Origin: Theobroma cacao
Taxonomy: Eukaryota > Streptophyta > Magnoliopsida > Malvales > Malvaceae
Assembly: GCF_000208745.1 (NCBI RefSeq)
Contig: NC_030850.1
Span: 32,347,146-32,411,145, forward strand
DNA: 64,000 bases
Direction of reading: 5' to 3'
Under the pieces are notes generated by a model. That model worked only from the letters and a program-made list of their open reading frames with translations. It made no database searches and had not been told where the DNA came from. The position numbers and the translations under genes were made by a program. Below, piece after piece: positions 1 to 11,900 of the stretch; the first letter of the stretch is position 1, and each line of letters starts with the position of its first letter.

Positions 1-139
1 CAATGAAGGATCTCAGTTCATAAGCTGGGATGGAGTTCACTACACAGAAGCTGCCAATGCCGTTTTCGCTTCCAAAATTCTCTCTACTAATTACTCCAGT
101 CCGCGAGTTAATTTTAACTTCTTCTGTAACAAAATGTGA
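1..139 (+). CDS. GDSL esterase/lipase, 3' end only (truncated by window edge)
   Basis: Frame 2 from base 2 to a TGA at 137-139 gives the last 45 residues of a GDSL-family serine esterase/lipase. It carries the family's block [13 protein letters not shown], which supplies the catalytic Asp and His of the Ser-Asp-His triad. The tail resembles that of the complete gene at 604 ([12 protein letters not shown]), so the two look like a tandem pair. Plant GDSL enzymes are usually secreted and hydrolyse acyl or acetyl esters; the substrate here is unknown. The start, signal peptide and blocks I-III lie upstream of the window. The family call is secure; nothing can be said about expression. Confidence 0.85.
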   Translation, partial: NEGSQFISWDGVHYTEAANAVFASKILSTNYSSPRVNFNFFCNKM

Positions 140-603
140 ATTCTCTACCTACAAAAGGAAAGCAAGAAATTTAGTGTTAAATGCAGAGAGAATTAAGATA
201 CGTTACGGAACGGTACACCTGGTTTGGTCATGCGGTGATAAAACACAGAGTAGTTTATTAATTATTTCCATGTGAATTCTTATCTCACAGTGGAATCAGT
301 AATGTATACTCAAAAATCACATGGGGAACTGTTTGGAAGGAAATATTTTTACTTAAACTATTTCCATTTGACGTGAACTTCAGACTTCGTCTTCCAAGTG
401 GTGCAAGTTGCAAATTATTTTGACTTTTTGAACTGATGGATTGAATTAAACAAATCAGACAGAAAGTCAATGCCAGCAAATTGATTAACTAGTCTATTCG
501 ATGTATCGTAAGAGGACCATATATTGACAGAATGACTTGTTGAATCAATCTTGGTGAGTTAAAACAAAAACAAACAAAAAAAAAAGTAGAGAGAAGCGAG
601 GAA
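140..603. other. Short spacer between tandem GDSL genes
   Basis: This spacer of about 460 bases has no coding signal. It should hold the 3' UTR of the upstream GDSL gene and the promoter of the next one. A TATATT at about 520, roughly 85 bases before the ATG at 604, is the best TATA candidate, and an A-rich leader lies just before the ATG. Confidence 0.5.
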
Positions 604-2263
604 ATGGATAATGTAGGATTTTCTAAACACGTGATATTGCATCTCTGGATTTGGATTTTCCTTGCTATGACAGATATTTCAGAGTCCAGCCCTGCAGGTA
701 TACGACGTATTTTTAATTTTGGTGATTCGAATTCTGATACTGGAGGAGTGCTCGCCGGAACTGGACTTCCGATTGGGCTTCCTCACGGCATCACATTTTT
801 CCATAGAGGCACTGGACGGCTAGGGGATGGACGTCTTATTATTGACTTCTTCTGTAAGTCAATCTCTCCCAAGTCTCAACCGACTTTATACCATATTTTC
901 CAAGTACTGGTTAAACTTTAAAGTTTAGGGCTAGCTCCAACAGATGTTAGCTTATATCTTCCATCTTCTGCAATAATGATAAACAGAAGAAACAATGAAA
1001 GTAAAACTGGTGATAAAGTCAGCGGAGAAAGATGAAAACTTGGGATTTATTCTCTCCTCTCTGTTGCATGCATTTTAGCCATTCTGTATTCAAATTTTTG
1101 CTTTCTCTGTTAGGTGAACACTTGAACTTGAGTTATCTAAGCCCATATTTAGACTCATTGGCACCGAACTTCACTAGTGGAGTGAACTTTGCTGTAAGTG
1201 GGGCAATGACTCTGCCACAGTTTGTCCCTTTTGCTCTGGATGTTCAAGTTCGCCAATTCATTCGTTTCAAAAATAGATCACTTGAACTCCAAACAACAGG
1301 TAAGTTAATTTATGTCAGATTAGATCAATAAATTTTGTCTCGAAACTCATCTCTGTTGCTTAAAAAACATCTTACTCAGGTTTAGGAGATTTCATAGATG
1401 AAAAGGGGTTTCGCGATGCACTATACACGATTGACATTGGACAGAATGATTTGTTAATGGCATTGTATGCATCAAACTTGACATACGAACCAGTCGCAGA
1501 ACAAATCCCTTCTTTTCTCGCAGAAATCAAATTAGCCATTCAAGTGAGTCCATCTCATTTCATCAATTGAATTACCTCAAACTAATTTTGGGTTAAGTGT
1601 CAGATTACCGGTTCTGTCTGTACCAATAGAACCCTCTGTTTGCATCTGCAGAACATATATTCATATGGTGGCAGAAAATTTTGGATACACAACACCGGTC
1701 CATTGGGATGTGCTCCAAAAGAACTTGCATTACATTCTCATACTAACAAGGATCTCGATCGAATTGGATGCTTCCGCGTCCATAATGATCTTGCAAAAGC
1801 CTTCAATAAAGGCCTGCGCAATATCTGTAAAGAAATGAGAACTGTTTTAAAGGATGCAACCATTGTCTACATAGATGTATACACCATAAAGTACAATATC
1901 TTCACGAAGTATAAAAAATATGGTAAGCTTGAGCTTTCTTTATAAATGATGCCAATGGAACTAGACTTTCTTCTTTCACCTTTTTTCCATGGTGGTTTCA
2001 TTTTTATGTTAAATAATCATGTAGGTTTTGAGTATCCATTTATGGCTTGTTGTGGCTATGGGGGACCTCCAAATAATTACGATCAAAAAGCAACGTGCGG
2101 CCAGCCTGGTTCCAGCATCTGCAACAATGTATCACGATCTATAGTCTGGGACGGAGTTCATTACTCCGAAGCTTCCAATCGTGTGGTCGCAACGAGTATT
2201 TTATCAGGCCATTACTCTACACCACAAATGAAGCTCGAAAACTTTTGGGAGAGGCTTGATTAA
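604..2263 (+). CDS. GDSL esterase/lipase (SGNH hydrolase), five exons
   Basis: Exons 604-853, 1114-1299, 1380-1543, 1652-1922 and 2025-2263 join in frame through GT-AG introns to about 369 residues, a normal length for plant GDSL lipases. The N-terminus is a hydrophobic signal peptide ([14 protein letters not shown]), suggesting secretion. Block I is [12 protein letters not shown] with the nucleophilic Ser; the fourth position of the GDSL signature is Asn, as is common in this subfamily. Block III is DIGQND and block V is [12 protein letters not shown] with the catalytic Asp and His. The first exon junction splits a Cys codon and restores [15 protein letters not shown], the conserved block. 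The protein resembles the At1g09390/At3g05180-type subgroup from memory of the family. It presumably hydrolyses an ester in the apoplast; the substrate cannot be told from sequence. Confidence 0.9.
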
Positions 2264-3420
2264 TACTGTTAATTATGCGAACAACAAACGGCACCCCTCT
2301 AATTCGTCTCCAATGCAAGTTTTCTTCTTATTGTTTTTTATTGTTGGGTCAGTAGAATCAATCATAACCTGCACTTTTAACTTGTGGAGTTCAAACATTA
2401 TTCCACCATCAATCGAATCAGTGGTTGGCTGCTCTCATTTGAGTGCCCCTTTGGCGTTTCGACAGCAGCCTAATCTGATTGCTTAGTGAAGATATGAGAT
2501 TCAAGTGGAAGATGCACATTAATTTAGTTGTCTCTGCTTAACAGTAATCTTGATCATAATGATAAAAAGTAGCAATGACTTATCCAATTGTCTGTAATGG
2601 TATTCAAGGCATTCAAAAACACCCGTCAGGTATGGGCATCTAAGCCCTTGGAATTTTCACAATTAAAGAGGATCGAAGTCCATAACCTTGTATTGTTGTT
2701 CAAAAATCCAATAACCTATTATTAGGCTAATCATCAGGAACTTATATTTTAATGGCAGTTGATTTAGAGAGAGGGGATATGAACTTGAATTTCAGTTCTT
2801 GAAGAAAGATATAGCTACCAGTTAGGTGTTTTACCTGAGTTACCAGGAATGCTATTTTAGCATTGCTTTATGCTACCCCTTCCAAGTCTTCTTCTGCAGG
2901 GAATTAATTAGGACCAGAGATTTCTAGCAGCTTGACTAGCTGACAGTCTCTTTCAATGGTACTTACATTTTTTGTCTGCATTATGTTTCCAAATTCCAAA
3001 TATACACAAGTGAGAAACAGCCATTAGAGCATCCCATATTCCACAAGACTACGGCTCTCTGGTTGTATATAGCAATTTTGGGGAAAAAAATAGTGCTGTG
3101 AATTACTTAACATATAGTAGGATTTCATAATTGCTAGAGTGGTAGCAATCCATGTAAAGATATATATATCCATCATTAGTGGACCTACCACTTAAGTTGA
3201 TTGCTGAAGAGAGAAAATGACTGATCAACCTTTTTGGACAGGTGGTTTTGTCTTTGCCTCACAACTTTCAATTATGAGTAAGAATAAAGTCCTGCGTCTA
3301 GACAAAATCATTTGCGTGCAACTCTCTTATATGAATATAAAAGGGAAAAAGAGAGGGTAGAAAAAATAAAAATTAAAAGAAGAAAAACTTTGTTTGAAAA
3401 ATCTCTGGCTTTTGCCTGCG

Positions 3421-3428
3421 TATATAAA
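3421..3428 (+). promoter_or_regulatory. Orphan TATA box
   Basis: TATATAAA in a CG-flanked context (GCGTATATAAACC) followed by a pyrimidine-rich stretch looks like a plant core promoter, but no recognisable protein gene follows. The first downstream ATG (3509) opens a Lys-rich frame of only about 31 codons. It may drive a non-coding transcript or be fortuitous. Confidence 0.25.
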
Positions 3429-5841
3429 CCTACCTTAGTTGTTTCCCTCTGCAAAATTATTTGTAAGAAATAAGCTTTAGTGGCTTTTCGATTTCATTTT
3501 CCTTACTCATGCTGAACATGAATCAAAGTGTCATGTGGAGCTTCAAAGTGTCAAATCTGAAAAAGAAAAGAAAACAAAAGAGAAAAAGAAAGGATCAATG
3601 AAGTGCTCATCCATAAAGGGTATGGAGAATGTTTGGAAAAGGACCAAATTTGCCTATAGTTTAATAGATAGTAAAACAAGGGAAGAAAAGAAAATATATT
3701 CTAGTTTATTTGCGCTTTCAATTATGCAGTTATCTTGTCAAAGCAGTTTGAGTCTTCCCAATTCTGGGTTGGAACCAGGTAACATTTTTTTTTTTGGAAC
3801 ATATAAGTTTGAGTGGCTTTTAAATTAATGTTTTAAGGATCACATCAATGCATTTACAATCAATTATCTTTTTAGTTACCTAATTTTTGAATTCTTTTGT
3901 ATTTGGATGATTTAATTTTGAGATATAAGGTTTAAGTTTTGATTACCAACATTTATAAATATTATTATTGCTCTCACTAAACTATTAAAAAATAACAAAT
4001 TTCTTGCATAACATTTACATTTGCTCTCTTATCACATAGATATGTTCATGTGACAAGAAAAAAATTTAAAAAAAAATAATTTCTTTTTTTAATTTTTATT
4101 TTCATTTGATCATTGTCAAGTGATAAAACAATTATTTGAGGTTGATATATAATGACGTGAAATGTCAAAATGAGAGGTTCATTATCTTTTAACGAGTAAT
4201 AACTACACAAATTATATCACATAAATGCCGGTCATCAAGACATCATTTTTCGAGTTAGATAATCAAAACCAAAAATCTTGAAAAGGTTATGTGGTAAATA
4301 GAAGATAATTTACTAATGCATTTAACTCAAAAAGTAATAATCGACAAACACATGAAAGGGTTTATATTCAATGTGTATACATTCTATTTATTATTAGTCA
4401 ACTAATTTCCATCTCATTAATGAGTAATTTCAAAATTTAAAAATTCTTAAAAATAAATATTTCAAAATTTTACCTGTTTCATAATTAAAATTTTAAAGCA
4501 TTTATTTTTAAAGACTTTCATAATATAATTAGATGATAACATATAATTGTTGATAATGTATACATCAAATATAAACCCTATATGAAAATACAGAATGAGC
4601 CAATAATTCAATTGGCAACAAAAGGTATATTGCCATTGACTAAAAAAGTGCATACATCATACATGCATACTCATGTTGCATAAGAATACTCCATTCTTTT
4701 TTCATGTTGAATTTTCAGAGCTGTCTATACTTTTGGACTTATTATTCTGTACACTAAGGTTCCAGACCCACCAAAACAGAAAACCATCCAATTAAACCAT
4801 TTAGAATTACCACTATCATCAGCCACTTGGAAAAGAGAAATAAAGAAAATTAAAGGTACAATATTTATGCTGGTATAAAAACAGCAACTGGCCACTTTTC
4901 TGCATGATTTATGCAGAATCTGAATATTATATTATTAAACTCAAAGTTAATCACTTGATTAAGTGAGGAAAGGATTCTCATCTGTTATTATTTTATTATG
5001 GTATGTGAACAACATAGAAAGCGTTGTTGGTAGGGATTCCTCTGAATCCCAAAGTTATACACTTTAAACACGCTTTTCTTTAAAGTTATTAATATAAAAT
5101 GATAATGACATCCATTGTCCTTGTAGATTTCAAACAGATTTTTATATTGATAATCTTGGCATGATGAATGTATATATATGGCTTTTTTTTTAATTTAGGG
5201 AATGAGTATTTTAAATTTAACTATTTAAATAAAAAGATACATCTATTTATCACTAAACTAAATATTTGAGTACGTGCTTCTAGATTTCTTAACCCAAAGG
5301 AAACATGTAGACAATCTATATATTTATTGAGAAGAAGATATATACATCTATTTGCATTGATTTTGATTGTGTGGCATTTTATTTATTTATTGAGAAAGAA
5401 GATGTATTTGTCCCTAAAATGTCACCCTAACATTATAAAATTTAAACTTTCGTTTCAAAGGAATTTGATTCAAATCTTAAAATATACAAGATAAACTTTA
5501 TGAAATGAGAGAAAAAGCCTTTTTTTTAATTTTAACTTAAAATTAAATATCTAATTAATGTATGCACCCACTAAAAAAATTAATGTTGTGAACTCACATT
5601 TAATTTGAAAATTTTTGAATAAGTTGAATTAGATATTTCATAATATATGAAAATATTCTTCAACCATTCTTAATTAGCACATATATTATTTTAAATTTTT
5701 GTACTGTAAAAAAAATGTATATTCATCAAAAACTAAAGTAATTATTATTTTAATTGAGTATAACTGTAGTAGCCTATAGCTTTTCAAAGAAAAACTTGTA
5801 GTTGGCTGTAGCTCTCAAAGAATAAAGGAATATCCTTGAGC

Positions 5842-5856
5842 AGTGGCGGAGTTAGT
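5842..5856 (+). mobile_element. Possible hAT-type transposon terminus (remnant)
   Basis: The sequence CAGTGGCGGAGTTAG resembles the CAGnGGCGGA inverted-repeat ends common on non-autonomous plant hAT elements. I did not find a matching opposite end nearby, so at most this is a decayed remnant. Confidence 0.25.
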
Positions 5857-7522
5857 CAATTTTTGTTGAGAGGTTAGAGACAGACAAATAAAGATTAAAA
5901 ATTTTAAAAACTAATATATTGAATTTAATCAATATTTAAAAGATTGTTAATAGAAAATAATTTTATATAACATGTAAATCTATGAAAAGAAAGATTTACA
6001 ATAGTTTTTTAAGAAAATTGCACTCGACTATATTTTCTGAATTCAAATTCGTCAATTAAAAGTATATATTAAAAAAATTCATTGCTTTAGAATTGGGTGT
6101 TAGACATTTTGATTTGCATTACTTTTATTCATGAGTTGAAGCATTGAGGCTTGATGGCTCAAGTGTTGGAGAATTATTTGAACGATTTGCATCTTTTCTT
6201 TTAAAGAGTTTGTTAATTGTTTTCAACCGACTCCTATTTTAATCAAACTTGAAAAAAAATTAATGCATTCAACATCCAATATTCTTTTTTAAATTTTTAT
6301 TTAAACTTATAATGCTAAATATAAAACTATAATATATAAAATATTGATATACAAGTTAAACAATTTCCTCTTATATAATTAGGATTGTTTAAAGACTATA
6401 TATTCAATATAATTTTCTTTCAATTAAATATAAAACGTAAAGTATATAAAAAAATATATTCAAGATAATTTTCTCTTATATAATCAGGATTAATTAAAAA
6501 AAGATACATTAATAAAATTTTAAGTAACAATACAACACTACAACTTATATTTGAAAACTATATAATAATTTATNCATGTTGTCTTTTAACTCATTTTGAA
6601 AATATTTAGGAATTTCAACTTTCAATATTCAGTGCAATCACGTTTCATTTCTCCAACATCTCTATAGTATATGTAAACATGTGTCTAGGAATTTATGTTT
6701 ACATATATATTATATATATATAATTATATATTTATATTGTAATTTGGTTCAAAAACTAATTAATTAAATAAGTATTAGCATGATGCAACAGCCGTGATAT
6801 CCTTTGTCATAATGGAGAAAATTGTATACTTTTGACTTACAAAAAGCTAAGAACAATCGTACAACAGGATTAGATAAAGAAATAAAAAGTCGGTTTTAGA
6901 AAATAAAATATTGCATTATGATAACTACTGTAATAAATTCTCACCCGTCCGATGGTGAAAGTGCAAGCTTTTTTATTTTTATCCAATAAAAACCCTAAAA
7001 AGAGAGAGAGGAGCGGTTCAAACTTCACTATTTTAACCTGTTGTAGCGTGAAAGAGCAAGTTCTAATACGATAATTAACACGATAATCCCACATGGCCCA
7101 CGATAATTGCTTTATTCAACTCACTGAGGTTTTTGTCTCTTTAACTCGTATTCTATCGTGACCCCGACATGCCAAGACGAGAAACTCAAATCGTGGATGG
7201 AGAGCTAAAATAGTAGCCCATAAACACATGCCTGGTGGTGATTCGTATTTAGAAAAAGGAACAGAAAATGGCAAACCAAGATAAGCTACAGTTATAGAAT
7301 TACATGACGTTCAACGCACGAGAATATCTTAACAGATCAATTATGTCTGACTAATGTAATTGCATGAGGTTTGAGATTATTTTAAGGGGAGCTTCGTCGG
7401 TAGTGGAATGAATGGAATCCGTAGGATGTGCTCAAAACTGTTTCGATGAGCAATCATGACATGAGCTCAGGCTGGTGGCAAACTGGGTTTAAGAATTGGT
7501 TGTTGCTTGAAACTGACTTCAA

Positions 7523-7547
7523 ATATATATATATATATATATATATA
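7523..7547. repeat. (AT)n microsatellite
   Basis: About 12 copies of AT in an otherwise non-repetitive stretch. Confidence 0.9.
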
Positions 7548-8398
7548 AAATTCCTTTTTCTTTGTGAAGCCCATCTTCCTTAAAACTAAGAGAGCCATTT
7601 GACTTTGAAAGACAGCCCAAATGAGTTGTTCACAGCACATGGACGTCAAAATTATAATAAGATTAATTGTAGTTCATGGAATATAATATGCATTAGTTCC
7701 TATGTAGGCTTGAGCTTTCCTAATTGCTAGCCATCCAAACCTCTCTGGCTGCTGCTCAATATCAAATCAAAGTGATCCAATCCCAGAGGTTTCTTCAGCA
7801 TTTAATGTGGGTGGTCTTAATTTTGCAAGCTCATAGGTAAAGATACAAGGGGTTATGCTGCATCATACGATAAAGGGTACGCATTATAGAGACAAAATTA
7901 AAGGTGGAATTGACTATGATAATTAATTAATTGATTAATTAGCTTAAACTAGTAATTTATAAAGGAAAAATGAAAGAGAATGGCTTGAGCTGAGAGGGAA
8001 ATGTTCCAAGAGGCTGAAAATTGTGTTTCTTTGTTCTTGGTTTGCTGAAAGTCAACTAGTAGTGGCATTTTTGTGATTTGAAATTATCGGAAATTTGATA
8101 ATATGGTGTATGAAAACCATGCATGACACAGTGTAATTGACCGTCTGAGTTCATTAAATAGATGCTCATTCTGCTTTGAAATCAGATTCCAGACCCCACA
8201 GCTAGTAGGTCCAGCAAGGAGGCTACCCTGTGAATGATGACATGGACCAATCGGTATGAAGAGGCACAGGAATAGAGGCAACCTCCGTGTAGCAGAGGAT
8301 TAGCATCCCCTCAAAAGGATTACAACTGAAGGTTCACTCTCATTCCCTTTTGACCTGCGTTATTGTCTGCACCAAATCTACATCGCCTTTCAAGCAGC

Positions 8399-8408
8399 TT
8401 ATATATTT
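8399..8408 (+). promoter_or_regulatory. TATA box of the BOR1-like gene
   Basis: TTATATATTT followed by a CT-rich stretch (CTTCCTCTCCTCC) typical of plant transcription starts. This predicts a start near 8430 and a leader of about 550 bases before the ATG at 8985, unless a leader intron is removed. Confidence 0.5.
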
Positions 8409-8595
8409 GGATCCTTCCTCTCCTCCTTCTACGCCCATACATTGCATCAAGAGACAACTCGAAAGCTAGCGGTGCCTTCTTCTTTTGTTAATTAGACCAT
8501 CAAATTCTCTTCCTAATACACAAAGGAAAAAAGGAAAAGAAAAACCTTGTTCTTGTTTCCTTTTTTGTTTCAGTTCTTCCCGAGCACACTTAATT

Positions 8596-8862
8596 ATGTA
8601 ATTTGTTGTGTTTTTCTTGAAGATTAAATTCATATCTCTCAGTTATAGTCTGATCCATCTGGCTATCTAGCTATCACCTAAGACTTTCTCTTCCCACTTC
8701 CTGGGGATAAAGTTCTTAAGCATGAACATGGTCTATCTTCGCTAAAGTTTTTATTTATAGTCTGCAACTCTCAAGTCATGTAATTTTACATGATTGTTTG
8801 ACTCTCATTTATTTCCAATGAGAATCTCCTTGCTAGATGCAATAGCCAGATCGTTCCGCTAG
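8596..8862 (+). promoter_or_regulatory. Upstream ORF cluster with two AUG-stop elements in the BOR1-like leader
   Basis: The predicted leader carries ATGTAA at 8596-8601 and again at 8778-8783: a start codon followed directly by a stop. Other upstream ORFs are 8722-8745 (7 codons), 8790-8801 (3 codons), 8818-8862 (14 codons) and 8837-8845 (2 codons). In Arabidopsis, AUGUAA in the NIP5;1 leader stalls ribosomes when boron is high and triggers mRNA decay, and leader upstream ORFs mediate boron-dependent translational repression of BOR1. By analogy this leader may reduce exporter synthesis under high boron. The elements are directly visible; the function, and that they are retained in the mature mRNA, are inferred. 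Confidence 0.6.
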
Positions 8863-8928
8863 CAGTTATTCTTGATCATTGTCAGGAGTGTTTCCAATTT
8901 TTTTTTTTCGGAGGTTATTCAAGGAAAA

Positions 8929-8949
8929 GAGAGAGAGAGAGAGAGAGAG
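8929..8949 (+). repeat. (GA)n repeat in the BOR1-like leader
   Basis: About ten GA dinucleotides lie 36 bases before the start codon. Such GA tracts are common in plant 5' UTRs and can bind BBR/BPC GAGA factors. Confidence 0.8.
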
Positions 8950-8984
8950 CCAACTGTCAGAGCTTCAGATAGATAAAACTAACC

Positions 8985-11900
8985 ATGGAGGAGACCTTTG
9001 TGCCTCTCCGAGGCATCAAAAATGACCTCAAAGGGAGATTGATGTGTTACAAGCAAGATTGGACTGGTGGCTTTAAAGCAGGCTTCAGGTATATGTTAAC
9101 GAATTCCTCATGGTCTAATGATCTTTTTCTACGATGTTCAATTGCAAGATTATTATGCTTGCATTTTTAGGCTTCCCCTATTGGTTATTATTCCTAACGA
9201 CTCATATTTACAGGATTCTGGCTCCCACCACTTATATTTTCTTTGCTTCTGCGATTCCTGTCATTTCATTTGGTGAACAACTTGAGAGAAATACTGGTAT
9301 TTTAAACACTTGAACTCTATAAAGAATAGTTTTGAATCTTCTGTAGAACATTTCTTTTCTTTCGCTTAATGGGTAGCTGTTACCACCATCAAATCATTAA
9401 CTTTTCCTTGTTTATTATTGTCAACCTTTTCCTCTTAGCATCTTAGTTACGTGCACAACAAAGTCAGAAACAGAAAAGATTCTGTTTTTCTGCATGAAAT
9501 GAATCTTCACCTTGTATCTGCAGATGGAGTTCTCACGGCAGTTCAAACCTTAGCATCCACGGCTCTTTGTGGGATCATACACTCAATAATTGGAGGTCAA
9601 CCCTTGCTGATATTAGGAGTTGCTGAGCCAACTGTCATTATGTACACATTTATGTTTAATTTCGCTAAAGAAAGACCGGATTTGGGTCGGGACCTGTTTC
9701 TAGCATGGACTGGATGGTGAGCTGTTACCTCTACTTTTCTTTAAAGAATAATTGGCCATACCATGTAAACATTTTTGTCATGTTTTCAATAGGATTTTTT
9801 TAATTTGAAATTAATATATTGGCTGCTTTTGACAAAAATTGCCTGTTTTTTTTTTTAATTTTGTAGGGTATGTGTGTGGACTGCAGGCTTGCTGTTCTTA
9901 CTGTCTATCTTGGGAGCTTGCTCCATAATCAATAGGTTTACCCGTGTGGCAGGAGAATTGTTTGGCCTGCTTATAGCTATGCTGTTTATGCAGCAAGCTA
10001 TCAAAGTAAGTACATTTACTGTTTGATGTTCATTTTTTACTATCAATCACACCCACTAAGATGCTGTTCCTAAAATTTGTTTAAATGATCAATGTTACCG
10101 ATTTGCTTGACCTTTTGATTTATATCTTCATTCAAGTATAGTAGCTAGCAGCTACTAATAAATAAGTCTCCTCAACGAATTTATCTTCCATCTCATGTAC
10201 AGGGCCTTGTGGAAGAGTTCCGCATTCCACAACATGAAGATCCGAAATTAACAGAATTTATACCTTCATGGAGGTTTGCCAATGGCATGTTTGCTTTGGT
10301 CCTGTCTTTTGGCCTTCTTCTCACCGCATTAAGAAGCCGGAAAGCGAGGTCATGGCGCTATGGGACGGGTAAGTTGATGTTCCAAAATTTTAGGTCCTTG
10401 GTATCACCTTTTAGAGATATGGCATATCATTTGCTTTGAGAACTTAAAAAGGAGCTTTTTCACAGGTTGGCTTAGAAGCTTTATAGCAGACTATGGTGTG
10501 CCACTTATGGTACTAGTATGGACAGCTGTGTCTTACATACCTGCCGAAAGTGTTCCGAAAGGAATCCCACGTCGTCTGTTAAGCCCAAATCCGTGGTCAC
10601 CTGGCGCTTATGAAAATTGGACAGTGATCAAGGCATGTTTAATCAAGACTAATTGTCAATAATTCCTTAATATATTCTGTCCCCTTGCAGGACTAATAAA
10701 CTAACACTAGCAACTTAAAAAATGACAGGAAATGCTAAATGTTCCGGTTGTCTACATTATTGGAGCCTTCATTCCAGCCACAATGATTGCAGTGCTCTAT
10801 TATTTTGACCATAGTGTAGCATCTCAACTTGCTCAGCAGAAGGAGTTTAATTTGAGAAAGCCATCTTGTTATCATTATGACTTACTGCTTTTGGGATTCT
10901 TGGTATGCAAGATTCTTCCTACTCCATGGATCCTTAATCTAAACTTTGCCTTCCAGACTCTCCTTTTGTTGAGGATCCTTAACGTACGTTTAATTGCGTG
11001 TTTCTTGATGGCAGACATTGTTATGTGGTCTTATTGGCATCCCTCCAGCAAACGGGGTCATCCCGCAGTCGCCAATGCATACCAAGAGCTTGGCTACACT
11101 CAAGCACCAGGTATTCCTTCTCAAAATCCTTTGAATAGTCCAAATTGACGAGTTTTTTTTTTTTTAATAAAAAAAGAAAAACGCTTTCGTTCAGTTTTCT
11201 TTTGTTGTTATATGTTTCAAAATGTTATGGTGATGCTGAATTTTGGTTATTCTGCAGCTTCTTCGAAATCGACTGGTTGCAACGGCGCGCAAAAGTATTA
11301 GAAAGAATGCTAGCTTGGGACAATTGTATGGAAATATGCAAGAAGCCTATCAACAGATGCAGACCCCTTTAGTTTATCAGGAGACTTCAGCTCGAGTAAG
11401 ATTCCTTGACCATAAAAACAAAAAAAAAGGGAATTAGCATCTTTCTGTTCATACTTCAGAAATTTTGAGGGAGAGTTAGCGGTGCGTAAAAAATTCCATA
11501 AAACAATTTTAAAAAGTTGACTAGCGTGCTTCGATGACTATACATGACTTCACCCTTAAGTTCCGTGCTATAAAGGAACTCTCATTATTGCTGGCATGAT
11601 CAAGCATGCGTCGGTGATTAACAAACGAATTCACAGTAATGTTGAAATTTGTAGTTCAGTAATTGTATTCGTTAAAAGTTCAAATAAAAAAAAAAATTCA
11701 ATATCACTCTCCCGTTGTAATTAAATTACTTCAAATTTCTTAAGCAGGGACTAAACGAACTAAAAGAATCGACCGTTCAAGCTGCTACATGTACAGGCAA
11801 CATTGATGCCCCTATTGATGAGACTTTGTTTGATATTGAGAAAGAGATTGATGATCTATTGCCTGTGGAAGTAAAAGAACAGCGTCTCAGTAACTTGCTT

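Larger units (their letters stand above)
2264..8398. other. AT-rich intergenic region
   Basis: About 6 kb without a convincing gene. It contains the 3' UTR of the GDSL gene, an isolated good TATA box at 3421, long AT-rich stretches with A/T homopolymers, a fragment at 5842-5856 resembling the end of a hAT-type transposon, an (AT)n run at 7523-7547, and the distal promoter of the BOR1-like gene. The open frame around 3535-3828 is lysine-rich low complexity and I do not call it. Confidence 0.6.

Noticed and set aside
3535..3828. Plus-strand 97-codon frame
   Set aside because: Lys/Glu low complexity arising from an A/G-rich tract, and the frame does not start at ATG.
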